Shown: positions 1 through 11,165, counted from the first letter of the stretch. The stretch is 64,000 nt of DNA from Phyllostachys edulis (GCA_036346405.1 CM070562.1:68653482-68717481); one strand, 5' to 3'. Program-made: numbers and translations. The notes: generated by a model not told the origin, from the sequence alone.

Positions 1-61
1 TCGATGTATGTAATGATCTTGGTAATTTTAATTTTTCTACCAAGATCACTACATACATCGA
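1..61. repeat. 61-bp hairpin (near-perfect inverted repeat)
   Basis: Bases 1-24 and 38-61 are reverse complements with a single mismatch (A at position 13 against the G-type arm), separated by a 13-base T-rich loop. The window starts exactly at one arm, so a larger element may extend upstream. It could be a MITE end, a small foldback element or a small-RNA precursor; the sequence alone does not decide. Confidence 0.75.
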
Positions 62-400
62 TCATATGCTTTTCGCATTTCTATTAGGGCATGAAAATGG
101 AAGCATTTTGCTTCGGTAGACAAGTGCACAGATTTGATAGATTACTTGCGGAAGGAAATTCTTATGAGGTCCGTGTCGTAAACGTTGATCCAAATCCCAA
201 TGAATTACGCTTTCTTGGGAAAGAGCTTGAGTTAAGGTTTACGTATCAAACTACAGTAGGTAGAGCAGTTTTATTTAGTTTTCTGATCTACCTACTTCAC
301 GCATTTTGAAGAGGTTTATCAGAAAACAAATAAGTCAATTGTTGGTAAGATCTCTGTTTTCACATATTATATCCTCTCATATAATATACTTTTTATATTG
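61..400 (+). pseudogene. RPA/DUF223-like OB-fold fragment, broken
   Basis: A reading frame at 91-306 contains the stretch LAEGNSYEVR followed by VDPNPNELRF, which resembles the N-terminal OB-fold of plant replication-protein-A-like / DUF223 proteins. That family is often carried by Helitrons and also exists as host genes. The frame ends at a TGA near 307. A shifted frame then reads HAFEEVYQKTNKSIVG just before a GTAAG donor-like site near 346, so a one-base shift probably breaks it. No following exon, helicase or DNA-binding domain was recognised. Family assignment is from pattern memory only. It could be a degraded Helitron piece or a remnant of a host gene. Confidence 0.4.
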
Positions 401-1557
401 TTATTTGTCACGATTATAATACTTGATGCAACTTTAGCAAGATGTGGTCGGTTTGGTTGTACATGTCGGCCCAATTAAGCACATCAATAGCTTCCCACGT
501 CGTATACCGATGAGGGAATTATACATCATGGATAACAGGTACAAGTAACACAATAATGCTTCTGCTTTCTTAAAAGAGAATATATTATATTGCATATCTT
601 TCATTGAGTCTATGTTTTCTGCGAATCAGTCATAACTTATTATTCGTGCGTGTTTGGGATGGGCTAATTGTGCGGTATCTAACACGGTGGAGACTTGTGG
701 GTGAGAGCACTATGCTTTGGCCGCTATTTCGATTTTATTCTTGATACTCAACAAATTGTTATAACATACTAATCCTATACACTATAATATTGAAAAGATT
801 GCTTGATGACAATGAGATGTAGCAATTTCTTCTTTGGACCTCAAGTTGCTGGTGCATACAAGCTCGAAGGTAAACAACCATGTAAATAATGTATGCACAT
901 CTTTCATTCATAATTTAATCGGTACTCTCGTTAAACAGAACTACGACAAGTAGTGCTGCACGATGTGAATATAAGGATGCTATTGATATAAGGAATGATG
1001 CACTTGCTGGAATGTTTGTATATTAATAACGTAAGTAAGTCACTTAATCTTTTCACATCTCTTATATACAATAGATTTATGATGTTTAACTTTTGTTTGT
1101 CATTTTGTAGAGTGTGCTTTCCTTCTCTTTACGTGACAAGCTAGGGATGGGGATGAGTCTTTCATAAGGCTGATGCGTCAGCTTCATTTTAAAATTTCTG
1201 TTTAATGCATGATTTCTAATTTATTTGTTGGTTTGTACTTAATTTGCACGATGGTATGTCAGTTATTTATGTATTGAAGTAAACTATGGGAAAATATTAT
1301 TTGCTACCGTTCTTTTCTACAATTGTCACACAAAGTTTTTGTTCTCTCGTGTTGCACTAATGTGATGTCCGTATGTATCACCATCTTTTAATTGCTTGAT
1401 TCGCTTTATGTATTAAAGGAAAATATCATTTCTGTAAGGTTTAAGGTTCCGTTGCAACACACAGGCATCCTACTAATTAGTTAAGATGTCTGAGGCCTTG
1501 TGACAATGTGCATGTTCCAACTATAGCTATTTACATTTTCTGAAATGAACATTGTAG
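401..1557. other. No recognisable gene (upstream of RPN7 exons)
   Basis: AT-rich sequence with no convincing coding exon on either strand. It was read for the missing RPN7 N-terminal exon, whose usual end lies just before the first exon seen here, and nothing matching was found. It is either intron sequence, with the first exon upstream of the window, or degraded flank next to a 5'-truncated gene copy. Confidence 0.5.
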
Positions 1558-2764
1558 GAAAAGGCGTTGGAACAGCTTAAAGTTACCGAAGGAAAAACTG
1601 TAGCCATAGGCCAAAAGATGGATCTTGTGTTCTACACTTTGCAAATTGGCCTTTTCTACATGGACTTTGATCTCATCTCAAAATCCATTGACAAGGCAAA
1701 GAAGTAAGTTCTAGATTTGTGTGTGGAGTTCCATTCTGCCATTTGGTACACCAGCGTCAGACAAATGATATCTGACCACTTTTTTTAATTGATTGAAGTT
1801 TGTTTGAGGAGGGAGGTGACTGGGAGAGAAAGAACCGATTGAAAGTATACGAAGGCTTATACTGCATGGCAACAAGAAACTTCAAGAAAGCTACCAGCCT
1901 ATTTTTGGATTCCATTTCGACTTTCACAACTTATGAGTTATTTCCGTATGATACTTTCATCTTCTATACAGTCCTCACAAGTATCATCTCATTGGATCGT
2001 GTATCTCTAAAACAAAAGGTATTTTCAACTTTGCCCTGTCTGCTCTGTTTTATTATCCTAGTTGCCTCAGTAACAAGGAACTTGACAGGTGGTTGATGCA
2101 CCAGAAATCCTGGCAGTCATTAGCAAAGTACCTCACCTCTCTGAGTTTCTCAACTCCCTGTACAATTGCCAGTACAAGCCATTTTTTGTTGCATTCTGTA
2201 AGTGTAGATAAAATGATTTGTCCATACTGTTGCATTTACCGTTATGATTAGTAAAACATTTGTGTGGCCTGGTCTGTATTAATATCTGGTCTATTATTAT
2301 TTTCAGCTGGCTTGACCGTGCAGATCAAGTTAGACCGTTATCTTCAGCCTCATTTCCGCTACTACATGAGGGAAGTGCGCACTGTTGTCTATTCACAATT
2401 TTTGGAGTCATACAAGAGTGTGACAATGGAAGCAATGGCTTCCGCATTTGGCGTGACTGTTGATTTCATAGATCAGTAAGTGCTCTCAGACAGCTTCAGT
2501 AATTCTATCTATTTTATTCCCATGTACCATACATCCCTTCTCTTTTTTTCTGTGGTGCATTCATAGGCTTCCCCTTTCACTCGTTGTAGGGAACTGTCAC
2601 GGTTCATTGCAGCCGGGAAGCTTCACTGCAAGATTGATAAAGTTGCTGGTGTTCTGGAGACAAACCGTCCTGACGAGAGGAATGCTTTCTACCAGGCGAC
2701 AATCAAACAAGGGGATTTCTTGCTGAACCGCATCCAGAAGCTATCGCGAGTCATTGACTTGTAA
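1558..2764 (+). CDS. RPN7: 26S proteasome regulatory subunit RPN7 (PSMD6-like), 5' part missing
   Basis: RPN7 is a PCI-domain lid subunit of the 19S regulatory particle that helps hold the deubiquitinase lid together. Five exons splice cleanly with GT-AG borders: 1558-1703, 1799-2018, 2089-2197, 2307-2475 and 2590-2764. They total 819 bases, giving 272 residues plus a TAA stop. The frame starts EKALEQLKVTEGK and ends IQKLSRVIDL, the typical RPN7 C-terminus. In between are the NRLKVYEGLYC and RYLQPHFRYYMREVR blocks of the PCI region. The family is about 390 residues, so about 115 N-terminal residues are absent. They could lie upstream of the window or have been lost. No stops or frameshifts occur in the visible exons, so this part has been under constraint until recently. 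It is convergent with HHL1, with 849 bp between the two stop codons. Confidence 0.88.
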
Positions 2765-3613
2765 ACATCTGCAAATGTTGGAGTTTTGATCCTTCGATGC
2801 TCTGCAAAAGTTCCCCAGACTGGAAGGATTGTTCAACTTATTCACCTAGGCTCCTGAAGAATTTGAGCAGTGTCTGGCATTGCTCACCTTGTGGAGGGAA
2901 AAAGGTCTTCAAGAATTTGTCTTTTATGTGCGAATTCGCCACGTGTATCTCAGATTTTATAGAACGAGGAAAACACAGACCAAATCACACGGACGTTTCT
3001 TCTGTGATGAATCTGTTCATTCATTTCGAGTCTTTCTTAAATTATCTGTTAGATATCGCTCACATGTACTATAACGCAGTACTCTGATTTGCAACACCTT
3101 AGTTCAGCAAGGTGTTACTCTGTTTCTAAAACCTGCTTAGGGAGAAGAAATTTCATCAAGGGAATTCAGATGCAAGGTCAAGCCATACCATCATTTTGCA
3201 CTGTACAACCACTAGCTGTTTCAAGAAATGAAATCAATATACATCTGTAATCTTCGCCGTTCCGTTGGTCCATCCAAATATCGACTACTATAATTTTGTG
3301 AGATCTAGTTGGAAGGAACAAAACACGTTACTCACAAGGAGGTTACACGTTGTCTCTCTGCAAAAAATGTATAGCTTGAGAAACTACAGCAGAGCAGCTC
3401 TGGGACACCTGCAAAATTACAGCCGGCAGTTCACTTGTTCGGCGACCCCTGGTGGTGCTGAGTGATACAATCAGCTCTCCGTCTCTGAAAGGTGTAAATG
3501 GGAATCATGCGATTAGATCAGTAATTTTGAAGATGATGACTATAAAAGGCTAAAGATTCACATAATCACATTACACGAAGCAGTAATGCATTGGTAGAAA
3601 GAACATTGTTTCT
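2765..3613. other. Convergent intergenic region (3' ends of RPN7 and HHL1)
   Basis: This holds the 3' UTR of RPN7 and, on the other strand, that of HHL1. Several short open frames exist (2797-3087, 3265-3465), but none shows a known motif or a splice partner. I see no RNA gene here. Confidence 0.6.
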
Positions 3614-5392
3614 CTACTTACTGATCCCCTGCTTCTGTTTCTGCTGCTGCTTCTGCTTCCTCTTGTTTCGTCTCTTCGAGCGGGGCTTCTCTTCTTCTGC
3701 ATCTTCTTCTGCCTCTTTGCTGACAGAACCTGTTATCTGCGCAAAGGATTCTTTGGCGCCAGCAGTTACTTCACCGAAGAAGTCCTTCACCTTGTCAACC
3801 ACAGTTTTGAGCTCTTCTTTCTTTGGAAGCTGAGATAAGTAGTTTTACAGTTAATGGCATGCTACTTTGCTTAAAATTACTGAGGCATGAGCATTTGCTA
3901 TCAAAGATGCCACTTTCCATCCCCATGTGGAGGTTACTTCTGCATAGGAGATCTTTCCAAGACATTACATTCTGATCTAATATCTAGTAGGCCATAAATA
4001 ATTTGAAATTTAAGGTACAGCCGTAGAGGGGAAGAGTTTGTTGAGTAAACTGTAGCAAGTGTCAGCTAAAGATAAAGCAAGATCCAAGATTGACTAGTGC
4101 TATTCATGGGGTCTCAACTCGGATGTCTAGGAGAAAAGAGATGCACGAGAGAGATGGAGGGAGGACGGCATACTTCGATCACATTGCTTGTCGTCAGTGC
4201 AGCCCTCAGGTTCCCGTTCTCCTGCTCACACAATTGAGACGTAAAATTGCAATTCTCCATTTTAACGACTAAAGTAGACAAACAACCTAAGGGTCGAGAA
4301 AATTACCACGACTTTGTAGCCATATCGAAACTCATTTTCGGTCCTCAGCACGCGGTATTGCTCCTTTGCTGTGTCTATTATGTCATCCTCATCCTTTCAC
4401 GCATCACGCACAGACGCACCAAAGCATAGTCAGTTGCGAGCCCGAGCTCAGCCAGAACTTTCCGATGGAAATAGTGAAACAAAGGCAGGGCTAGTCACTG
4501 GAGAGGTTTTTGGTTGATTTAGTTTCTTTTTGAAACGCAGCTTAGCTCCCTCGTGTTCAAAATAACAAAAATAATACCCTTATTATGCAAAATCGCCTGC
4601 GTTCCTACCGTACCAGTCTGCCAACCTACCACGGACTAGGAGCACGGCAGGCCGCCTGTTGCGGTCTAGGTGCTCGACATGTGGCTTTCCGTGGATGGGG
4701 TGAGTTGCATGTTACTTTCCGCGGTGATTTTGCACAATAGAGCTCTATTTTTGTTATTTTGAGCGTGCGAGTGTACTAGTTTTGGTATTGCCTTTCAAAA
4801 ACATGTCATTTCAGCCGAACACTTCACCAGTTCACCGGACTGTGTAAGCGAGAAAATGGCTGTTATTTATTACTTTGTAAATGACGGCAGCAAGGTTCCT
4901 GGCGAGCGTGTCCTTGTAGATGTACTTGCCAAGGAAGTTGTCCTTCGCCGCGAGCATAATCTTGGCGGTCGTGCCACCGGTGACGATGTTGAGCGGGTAC
5001 CAGAAGTACACCTGCAGAAAGTGCAAATCGATCTTGATTGCTCTCGACGGAATTTACAGAGCGAAATCAAGAGCCAGCAAGAATTGAATGAACGGATGGT
5101 TGATAGAGGCACGGACATTGGCGGTCCGGATGAAGATGACGAAGCGGGGGTTGCCGTCGTCCTCGATCTTGGGGAGCGGCGGGGGGCGCCGCTGCTGGAA
5201 CTGCCGGTCCGAGTAGCCCCTCCCCCGGGCCTCCACCACTAGCGCACGCCTCGCCGGCCTCACGGTCTGCGCCAGCTGCCTCCTCGGCGCCGCCCTCAGC
5301 AGGAAGCCAGCGCCGACCTCGCCGGGTGACAATTGCCGGAGTTGCGCCGGCGCCGGCGACGGCCTCAGCGACACGCCGCCCACCACCTCCAT
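3614..5392 (-). CDS. HHL1: HHL1-like thylakoid protein (HYPERSENSITIVE TO HIGH LIGHT 1)
   Basis: HHL1 is a nuclear-encoded chloroplast thylakoid protein that supports photosystem II repair under strong light in Arabidopsis (family knowledge). Five minus-strand exons join in frame: 5392-5117, 5011-4874, 4393-4307, 4221-4174 and 3829-3614. They give 254 residues. The first ~55 residues are Ser/Arg/Ala-rich and fit a chloroplast transit peptide. Next comes the conserved block PKIEDDGNPRFVIFIR, continued across the first intron as VYFWYPLNIVTGGTTAKIM and then DNLLGKYIYKDTLAR-like sequence. Exon 3 reads EFRYGYKVV, exon 4 ENGNLRAAL, and exon 5 LPKKEELKTVVDKVKDFFG before a Lys/Gln-rich tail. All introns are GT-AG. 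The ATG at 5392 is the only start upstream of the transit peptide. No damage was seen. The last four codons (GISK) overlap an AGTAAG donor-like site, so the extreme C-terminus could be alternatively spliced. Confidence 0.88.
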
Positions 5393-5464
5393 AGATGCCT
5401 CTCAGCCTCTGCTTCGCGTTGTGTGACTGTCCGTCGAGGGACTAGAAGAGAAGAAGTGGAGGGG

Positions 5465-5485
5465 AGATAAGTAGGGAGCTTATCT
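5465..5485. promoter_or_regulatory. Inverted GATAAG pair (I-box-like) upstream of HHL1
   Basis: AGATAAG and its reverse complement CTTATCT form a perfect 7-base inverted repeat around a 7-base spacer, 73-93 bp before the HHL1 start codon. GATAAG is the core of the I-box, a GATA-factor site common in light-regulated plant promoters (established knowledge). The position could be core promoter or 5' leader. Regulatory function is inferred. Confidence 0.45.
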
Positions 5486-5957
5486 GGTGGTGGGGAGCTG
5501 GACACTGGAGAAGAGGTTACTGACGTGTGGGTCCGATCAATAGTAGTGGGCTCTAGTGTCAGTGAGAGTTCTGGTCTTTCTGCGGCGCCCTTTTTTCAGG
5601 GCTTGCAGCGTACGTGGAGTGATCATGAACAGCTGATCTGCCTGGATTTCCTCTGTACACACCAATGCGATTGCGTGGCTTCGTGTGCAAGTGCCACGTT
5701 GAACATGCCACGGCCTTCCAGTTCGTATTGTAAAATTGAAGCCTATTCAGGCAGGAAAAAAGTGGAATATTGTGTTGCTCAATCTGTCAGGTGGCTAAAC
5801 GTGCAGTCACAACGTAAATTAATTGTATTGAGTATAAAATTTGAGCGTCGGTTTCAGATTTATGGAGAAACAAGTAGACAACGCATTGTGCCCTGTCCAC
5901 GTTCCGTTTGACACCATGTTCAGATTTCAGGAGTTTTCGGTGTACTTGCCCTGTGAA
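5486..5957. other. HHL1 upstream region, no gene seen
   Basis: Presumed promoter of the minus-strand HHL1 gene. An open frame at 5525-5911 (+) has no recognisable domain, and its composition does not resemble the flanking coding exons, so it is not called. Confidence 0.4.
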
Positions 5958-7006
5958 TTAACAAAAACAGTCTTTTCTTTGAATAAATTGAAAAAATGGA
6001 ACCACAGACAAGCGAGGACACGACATGTGGCTTGTTCGTACCTCTAGAGGACAGATAAGCTTGGGGCACGAAAATACCCTCGTCCGGCCTCTAAGGGCAC
6101 GAAATTACCCTCGTCCAGCTCCCAGGGGCGTAGATTCTCTCCCCTCCAGAAAAGTACTGTTTGTAGGAATTTTTAAATATAGCAAATAAGCTTAACAAAT
6201 TATTAAATTATTTGTGGAGGCTCCTGACATAGTGTAATTTCTTGTGTAATGTTCCCATAATTTTATATGTTTTGCATTTTTCTCGAAACTTCATTTAAAT
6301 ATAATGTTTATAGAATTTCTAAATATATAAAATGAGCTCCAAAAATTATGATTTTTTTAAGGCTCCTTAAACAGTGTAATTTCATATGTAATTTTTTCAT
6401 AATTTATATGTTCTGAAAGTGTCTAAAAAAATAGGGTTTAGAACTCAATAATTAGGGCTTTAGGGAAATTGGGGTTTTAGGTTTCAAAAATTAGGGGTTT
6501 CATGATTTTATGTGAATGGTTATAAGGTGTTTTAGGGTTTTGTGAATAAGAGTCCAAGTGCAACAAGGGCTACGCGTTTGTCAACATAATCACATGAAAC
6601 CCTAATTTTCAAAATCTAAAACCCTAATTTTTTAGACAATTTCAGAACAAATAAAATTCTGGGAAAATTACACGAGCAATTACACTGTGTAAGGAGCCTT
6701 AAAAAATTAATAATTTTTGGAGCTCATTTTCTATATTTAGAAATTTCTATGAATAGTACCAATACATGAATTTTCGAGAAAATTCAGAAAATATAAAATA
6801 ATGGAAAAATTACAAAAGTAAGTCCGTGTCCCTAGGAGGTGGATGAGGATATTTCTCTGGGATATGGTGAAGGTTTGTCCGGCCCCTAGGGGCACAGTAG
6901 AGGCAAGTCCGGCCCCTAGGGGCACGGACATGCCACGTGTCGTATCCCTGTTTGTCCGTGGTGTTATTTTTATAATTGATTTGGAGAGGGGGTTATTTTT
7001 GTTAAC
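5958..7006. mobile_element. ~1.05-kb foldback / long-inverted-repeat element
   Basis: The left arm (5958 to about 6475) and right arm (about 6600 to 7006) are diverged reverse complements along most of their length. Matching landmarks are TTAACAAAAA at 5958 against TTTTTGTTAA at 6996-7005, the ACGACA(T/C)GTGGC block near 6018 against its complement near 6931, and GAGCTCCAAAAATTAT near 6332 against its complement near 6710. The centre also pairs, through AAACCCTAATTTT against AAAATTAGGGTTT-like runs. No ORF lies inside. It may be a non-autonomous MULE-type or foldback transposon; a target duplication could not be fixed. Confidence 0.75.
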
Positions 7007-7942
7007 GCTATTGCTAGCGCACGTGCGCCTGCTTTAGCTAAAATCGCTGTTGATTTTGCAACCGTTTGATATGCTTCAAGATTACGAAACCCAACTGTTA
7101 AGAGCATCCTCATTCCTCAACACCAGAGCTCACTCTCTCGCATCTGTCTTCATTATTCAGAGAGAGAGAGAGAGAGAGAGGCAGGGGGAGTGGAGAAACG
7201 ATCTAGGAGAAACAAAGGGGGGAGGAAGAGCGTCGATGCGCGGCCAGCGGTGGGTGCAGGGTGAGCGGGGGGCTCTTGGTGGGCGCGGGGCCAGTGGCGG
7301 GCTCTTGGCGGGGCAGGCGCTCAGTTTCTGTGGAATTTTTGCCCGTTTTTGGTTGCTTGCACTGGATTTCGGTGGGTTTACTGATTTGCTTGGTGTTTCC
7401 TCCGTGGATTTGGTTGGGTGGTAGGAGATTTGGGGATTTTTCTGTTCGTTTGTTTGGTCTATTTTTTGGTGAGGTTGTGTGTTTTTTTTGGGTGGATTTG
7501 TGGTGCGGCTAGAATTTTCTAAGGTCTGTGGGTCTCTCCAAATTCGCAATGAGATAGCTAAAAGTACCAAGAAATGGCCACTATTGCTCAACACGAGAAC
7601 ACTTTATGCTTCCCTTGATGGTGAAAAGCCTTTGAGAAATCAACACAAAACTAAGAACTAGTATTCATAGGAAATGGAATGTGCTTATGGACAAACTCAA
7701 TTGGCTACCTCAATCTTTACATAGACAAATTTCTACAACACAATGCAACAACCACTACGAGAAATCAATTGGAAAACCTAATCTTGTACCTTGTGCATTC
7801 TTCAATACTTCATCTTCTTGGTAAGGAGGGGGTGGGGGCATGTTGTGCGCATGTGCATTCACCTGCACATGCTCATGCTGGGCTGAGATGATGATTGCTG
7901 CCTCCTCCGGTACCTACGGCACCAGGACCGGCTTCTTGGCTA
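7007..7942. other. Unassigned region with (AG)n microsatellite
   Basis: An (AG)n run occupies 7159-7180. It is followed by G-rich sequence that looks like a 5' leader, and then by AT-richer sequence with open frames on both strands (7050-7424 +, 7157-7594 -) that mirror each other's codon bias and show no domain. No gene is called. Confidence 0.4.
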
Positions 7943-8203
7943 TGGCCACCAGGGATTTTTATATTGGCCAAAAACCGGTTTTATTGGTTCTACAGGACCC
8001 TCCGGTAGAACCACAAACCGGCGTCGAAATTTCGGGTTTGGTTGAATTTTAGCCGAATTTGATTGAATTTTGCTCAAATTTGATTTTTTTTTAAATTCAA
8101 AATCCAAAAAATCAAAACAAATTGGAAAATTTCGGCCGATTATCGGCCATACCGGCCACCCCCGGTATTTTTTTTGAGCTGATAAAAAAAACCCTGGTGG
8201 CCA
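7943..8203. mobile_element. MITE-like element, 261 bp
   Basis: The ends are TGGCCACCAGGG and CCCTGGTGGCCA, a perfect 12-base terminal inverted repeat that continues imperfectly inward (A/T-rich run after each end, then ACCGG and CCGGC motifs). There is an internal inverted repeat GGTTCTAC...GTAGAACC near 7988-8013. It has no coding capacity. No clear target duplication was found, so the class is undecided. Confidence 0.6.
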
Positions 8204-8743
8204 CCGGGTATAAGAGAAGGTAATGGAGGACGGCGAGAGGGATGAGGGCATAGAGCACATAGGTGACGAATTGCATCTTGAGGAGAAGGAACTGGATGTT
8301 CTGCGTGGTTCTGTAGGAAATTTGTGACCATGGCTGCAAGCTGCTATGTTTGTGCTGAGGAGGAAGAAACCATGGCAAAGAGGAGGAAGGTACAAGGACG
8401 CAGAAGGGGGTCAAGGAGAGGGCGGACCGGCAGAGGGGAAAGGTTGGGAATAAAATAATTTTTTCTACCAAGGGCATTGTCTGTACCCAGCTTGTCTTGA
8501 ATGGTTTCTAGCTGGGTCCAAACTGATTGCAAGCGACCACAGCCACAGGTGGTTTTGCTAGTTTTTAGCCTAAATGGTAATGTTGGTCCCGCTTTTTACA
8601 GAAGTAGCAGTTGCAAATTTGTGGTCCATTTCTTGTGTTTTTAGCTATTTTTTGGTGAGGTTCTCGTTTTCTTGCACCTTAACTACGCAGTCTTTGCTGC
8701 ACCCCTCCCACCTGCAGGCACCGACTGCGAAGCTTTGGCAGCC
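8204..8743. other. Unassigned; minus-strand open frame with hydrophobic stretch
   Basis: A minus-strand frame around 8112-8477 contains a hydrophobic segment (MQFVTYVLYALIPLAVLHYLL). It runs into the MITE-like element and has no family match that I recognise. It may be a piece of a membrane-protein gene cut by the element, or chance. Bases just before 8744 look like the 5' leader of the tubulin copy. Confidence 0.25.
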
Positions 8744-9837
8744 ATGAGGGAGATCCCCTCGCTACTAAAAGAGGCAAGTGCATGGTAGACAGCGATCAAT
8801 GATTGATCATTGTATTTTTTTATCGTTTATTACCATTATTGGTGTGCTTTTATTTTTATTTAATTGCAAGCAATGGAATAGTATGACTATATCTTGTTGA
8901 TGAACATGAGGAAAATTGATATGATGAATATGATGAAATTATGCATTTTTGTATTCATAAGCATCTTTGCATATGAGCAGGTGATCATGATTGATCATAA
9001 CTCCACGAGAGTGGAGGAGGTCCCCGATCCTTAAGGAGGAGCGGGCTTAAAAGTGAACGTTGTCGTGAGCGTTCACTCATACTATACCGGTATACACGAA
9101 AGAAGTGCATGTGGATATATAGAGTAGAGTTGCATTGAGATATGAGATGAATGTATGTGAAAACAAAGAGAAGAGAATGATATGAGAATATTAATAGAAG
9201 TACATGTGATGATAAGGAAGTTATTGAATACTATTAATTTATCATTGTTCGTTGTATATTGATGTATTTGCTGAGTCGTGAACTCATCTTTACTCTTTTG
9301 TTGTTTTAGGTGATCGTTGAGGGCACCACGATTGAGAAGAACTAGTGCATATGGAATAGTTTCATACTTCAGACACATGATTATTTGCCATGAGAACCAT
9401 TTGGTTTATTATTGCTGGACTTCTTTTAGGACATGATAGATATTGAATAATCTTAGATGATTGATTAGGTCGTGTTTATTCATTCCATAGAATTTGCTCT
9501 ATTGGTTTTGTGCCAATTTTGAATTATTATTTTGCTATGTTTGCTATAAATTAGTGTTAAATGTTGTTAAAATTGATAGTTAAGTTAGGTTAGTGGCATT
9601 CTGGGCTCAGTGTTAGGTCGGGGTGTTACAGGAGATCCTGCACATCCAGGGCGAGCAGTGCGGCAACTAGATTGGCTCCAAGTTTTGGGAAGTGGTCTAC
9701 GACGAGCACGACATCGACCCCACCGGCCACTACATCGGCACCTCCGACCTCCAGCTCGAGCGTGTCAACGTCTACTACAATGAGGCCTCCTGCATCCGCT
9801 TCGTGCCTCGCGTCGTGCTCATGGACCTCGAGCCTCC
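8744..9837 (+). pseudogene. Beta-tubulin first-exon pseudogene, split by an insertion
   Basis: ATG-AGG-GAG-ATC at 8744-8755 begins beta-tubulin (MREI). The frame resumes at 9632 with EILHIQGEQCGN, a TAG where GNQIG has Gln, then IGSKFWEVV, TSDLQLERVNVYYNEASC and VLMDLEP (about residue 71), where similarity ends at 9837. The MREI element is the known tubulin autoregulation peptide. The N-terminal GTP-binding start is present, but the stop at codon 15 and the 877-bp insertion abolish function. Unusual substitutions (GGQ to GEQ, CGRF to CIRF) support decay. Sequence after DLEP (a short tract, then GT repeats) is not tubulin. Confidence 0.85.
8754..9630 (+). mobile_element. LTR-like insertion in tubulin exon, 877 bp
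   Basis: It is flanked by GGAGA on both sides (8749-8753 and 9631-9635), and 7 bp match if the junction is read as GGAGATC. The right end GGTGTTACA is typical of plant Ty3 LTR 3' ends. The left end starts TC rather than TG. No coding domain is present. A solo LTR is the best reading. Confidence 0.6.
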
Positions 9838-9877
9838 AAGGTCGATTTCTTTCTCCACTATGGACTGCTCCTTGTTA

Positions 9878-9880
<3 letters not shown>

Positions 9881-9909
<29 letters not shown>
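9881..9909. repeat. (GT)n microsatellite
   Basis: An uninterrupted GT run directly downstream of the tubulin pseudogene. Confidence 0.95.
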
Positions 9910-9910
<1 letters not shown>

Positions 9911-10684
9911 TTGCTATGATGCGTGTTAGATCTAATCTGGTGAGAATACTTTTAGATTTTGTATTGTGCTACTTTTTAGATTATTTGGATCATGTGATGA
10001 TTTAGGTTTTGTTTTTTGAGCGTGTTGTCTTTCTATTTTCAGTATTAGTTTTTTGTTAGCTAGAATGTGCCGGCATTGGTTGCTGATAAACTTTAATATT
10101 CTATAATGTTGATTCCCAAATGATCATCTCGCCCTTATTAAACTTCACTCTGTATTGTTGATCATGATACTTTGTACTCACCTTTCTGTTTGCAGGAACA
10201 GCTTTTCTTACTGTTGCCTTGTTGGTTGTGAATATAGTGAAATAGAAATGCATACTTGCATAGCATGCTCATTTTAATACTCTTAAAGTGCAATTACTGA
10301 GCTTATACTTGTTTTTTCACTGAAAAACCCAAAGTAGTCTCATGTGGTATAAATCTTGAATCGTGTAATTATGTTGGTTTGACTGGTGTAGTGGGTATAT
10401 AATTGTTTTTATATGTAAAGATCTGTTAAAAAGGTACAAATATGGTATTATGTGATTGGGGTCTGTCAAAAATAGATGTATTAATTACATCCTTTTCGCA
10501 CAATATTCAGGATATTGCTGAACTCCAAATCATGGCCACTAAACTGGGTTGTAAGTAGTTCCATGAACTGGGTCATAAGTAATTCGTGCAACATTCATAT
10601 TCTTGCTAGAAATATGGTATATGTTGTGTTGTTGCTATTTAGACAGAAGATTTGTACTGTAACTGAAAAGTAACCCACAGCGTC

Positions 10685-11165
10685 CATGACTTGCATTCCA
10701 TTTTAAGTAAAATTTGAGTAGTACGTATTCTGCAATTTTAGTTTAGTTGGTGTGTAACATCTATTTTTTCTATATACAAAGATTCCTAGTGGATATCAAC
10801 TTGCAGACCATTTTATATAAACTTCCAGTGTCACATATTCTGCAATTTTAGATCAATGGGTGTGTAACTTCTTTCTATTTTTATAGTTATTATGTTTACA
10901 TGGGAAATTCTGTATGAAAATAACTAGCAGATTTTAACTATCACACCATTTTCAATTACAATTTGCAGTACTAGGTGTTTTGTATTTTTTTAGTTCAATG
11001 GGGGTTAACATCTAACTGTTTCTATAACTAATATTTTTATAAGGGAAATTATTTATGAAAATACCTAGCTGATGTCAAGTTGCATTCCATATTAACTAAA
11101 ATTTCAGTGCTAGGTATTTTTGCAATTTTAGTTTAGATTGTGTGCAACTTCTATTTCTGTTATTA
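10685..11165 (+). repeat. Degenerate ~110-150-bp repeat, four copies plus an outlier
   Basis: Each unit runs: TTGCA-ACCATTTTA-type start, an AAATTTCAGT(G/A) middle, TATT-TGCAATTTTAGTT, then a (T/G)GTGTAAC(A/T)TCTATTT end. Copies begin near 10690, 10802, 10935 and 11080. A fifth, more worn copy lies at about 12165-12240. Confidence 0.55.

Noticed and set aside
5525..5911. 128-residue open frame (+) upstream of HHL1
   Set aside because: No motif, no splice partner, and it overlaps the promoter side of HHL1; likely chance.
7050..7594. Open frames on both strands over a purine-rich stretch
   Set aside because: They mirror each other and owe their length to low-complexity (AG)n and G-rich DNA.
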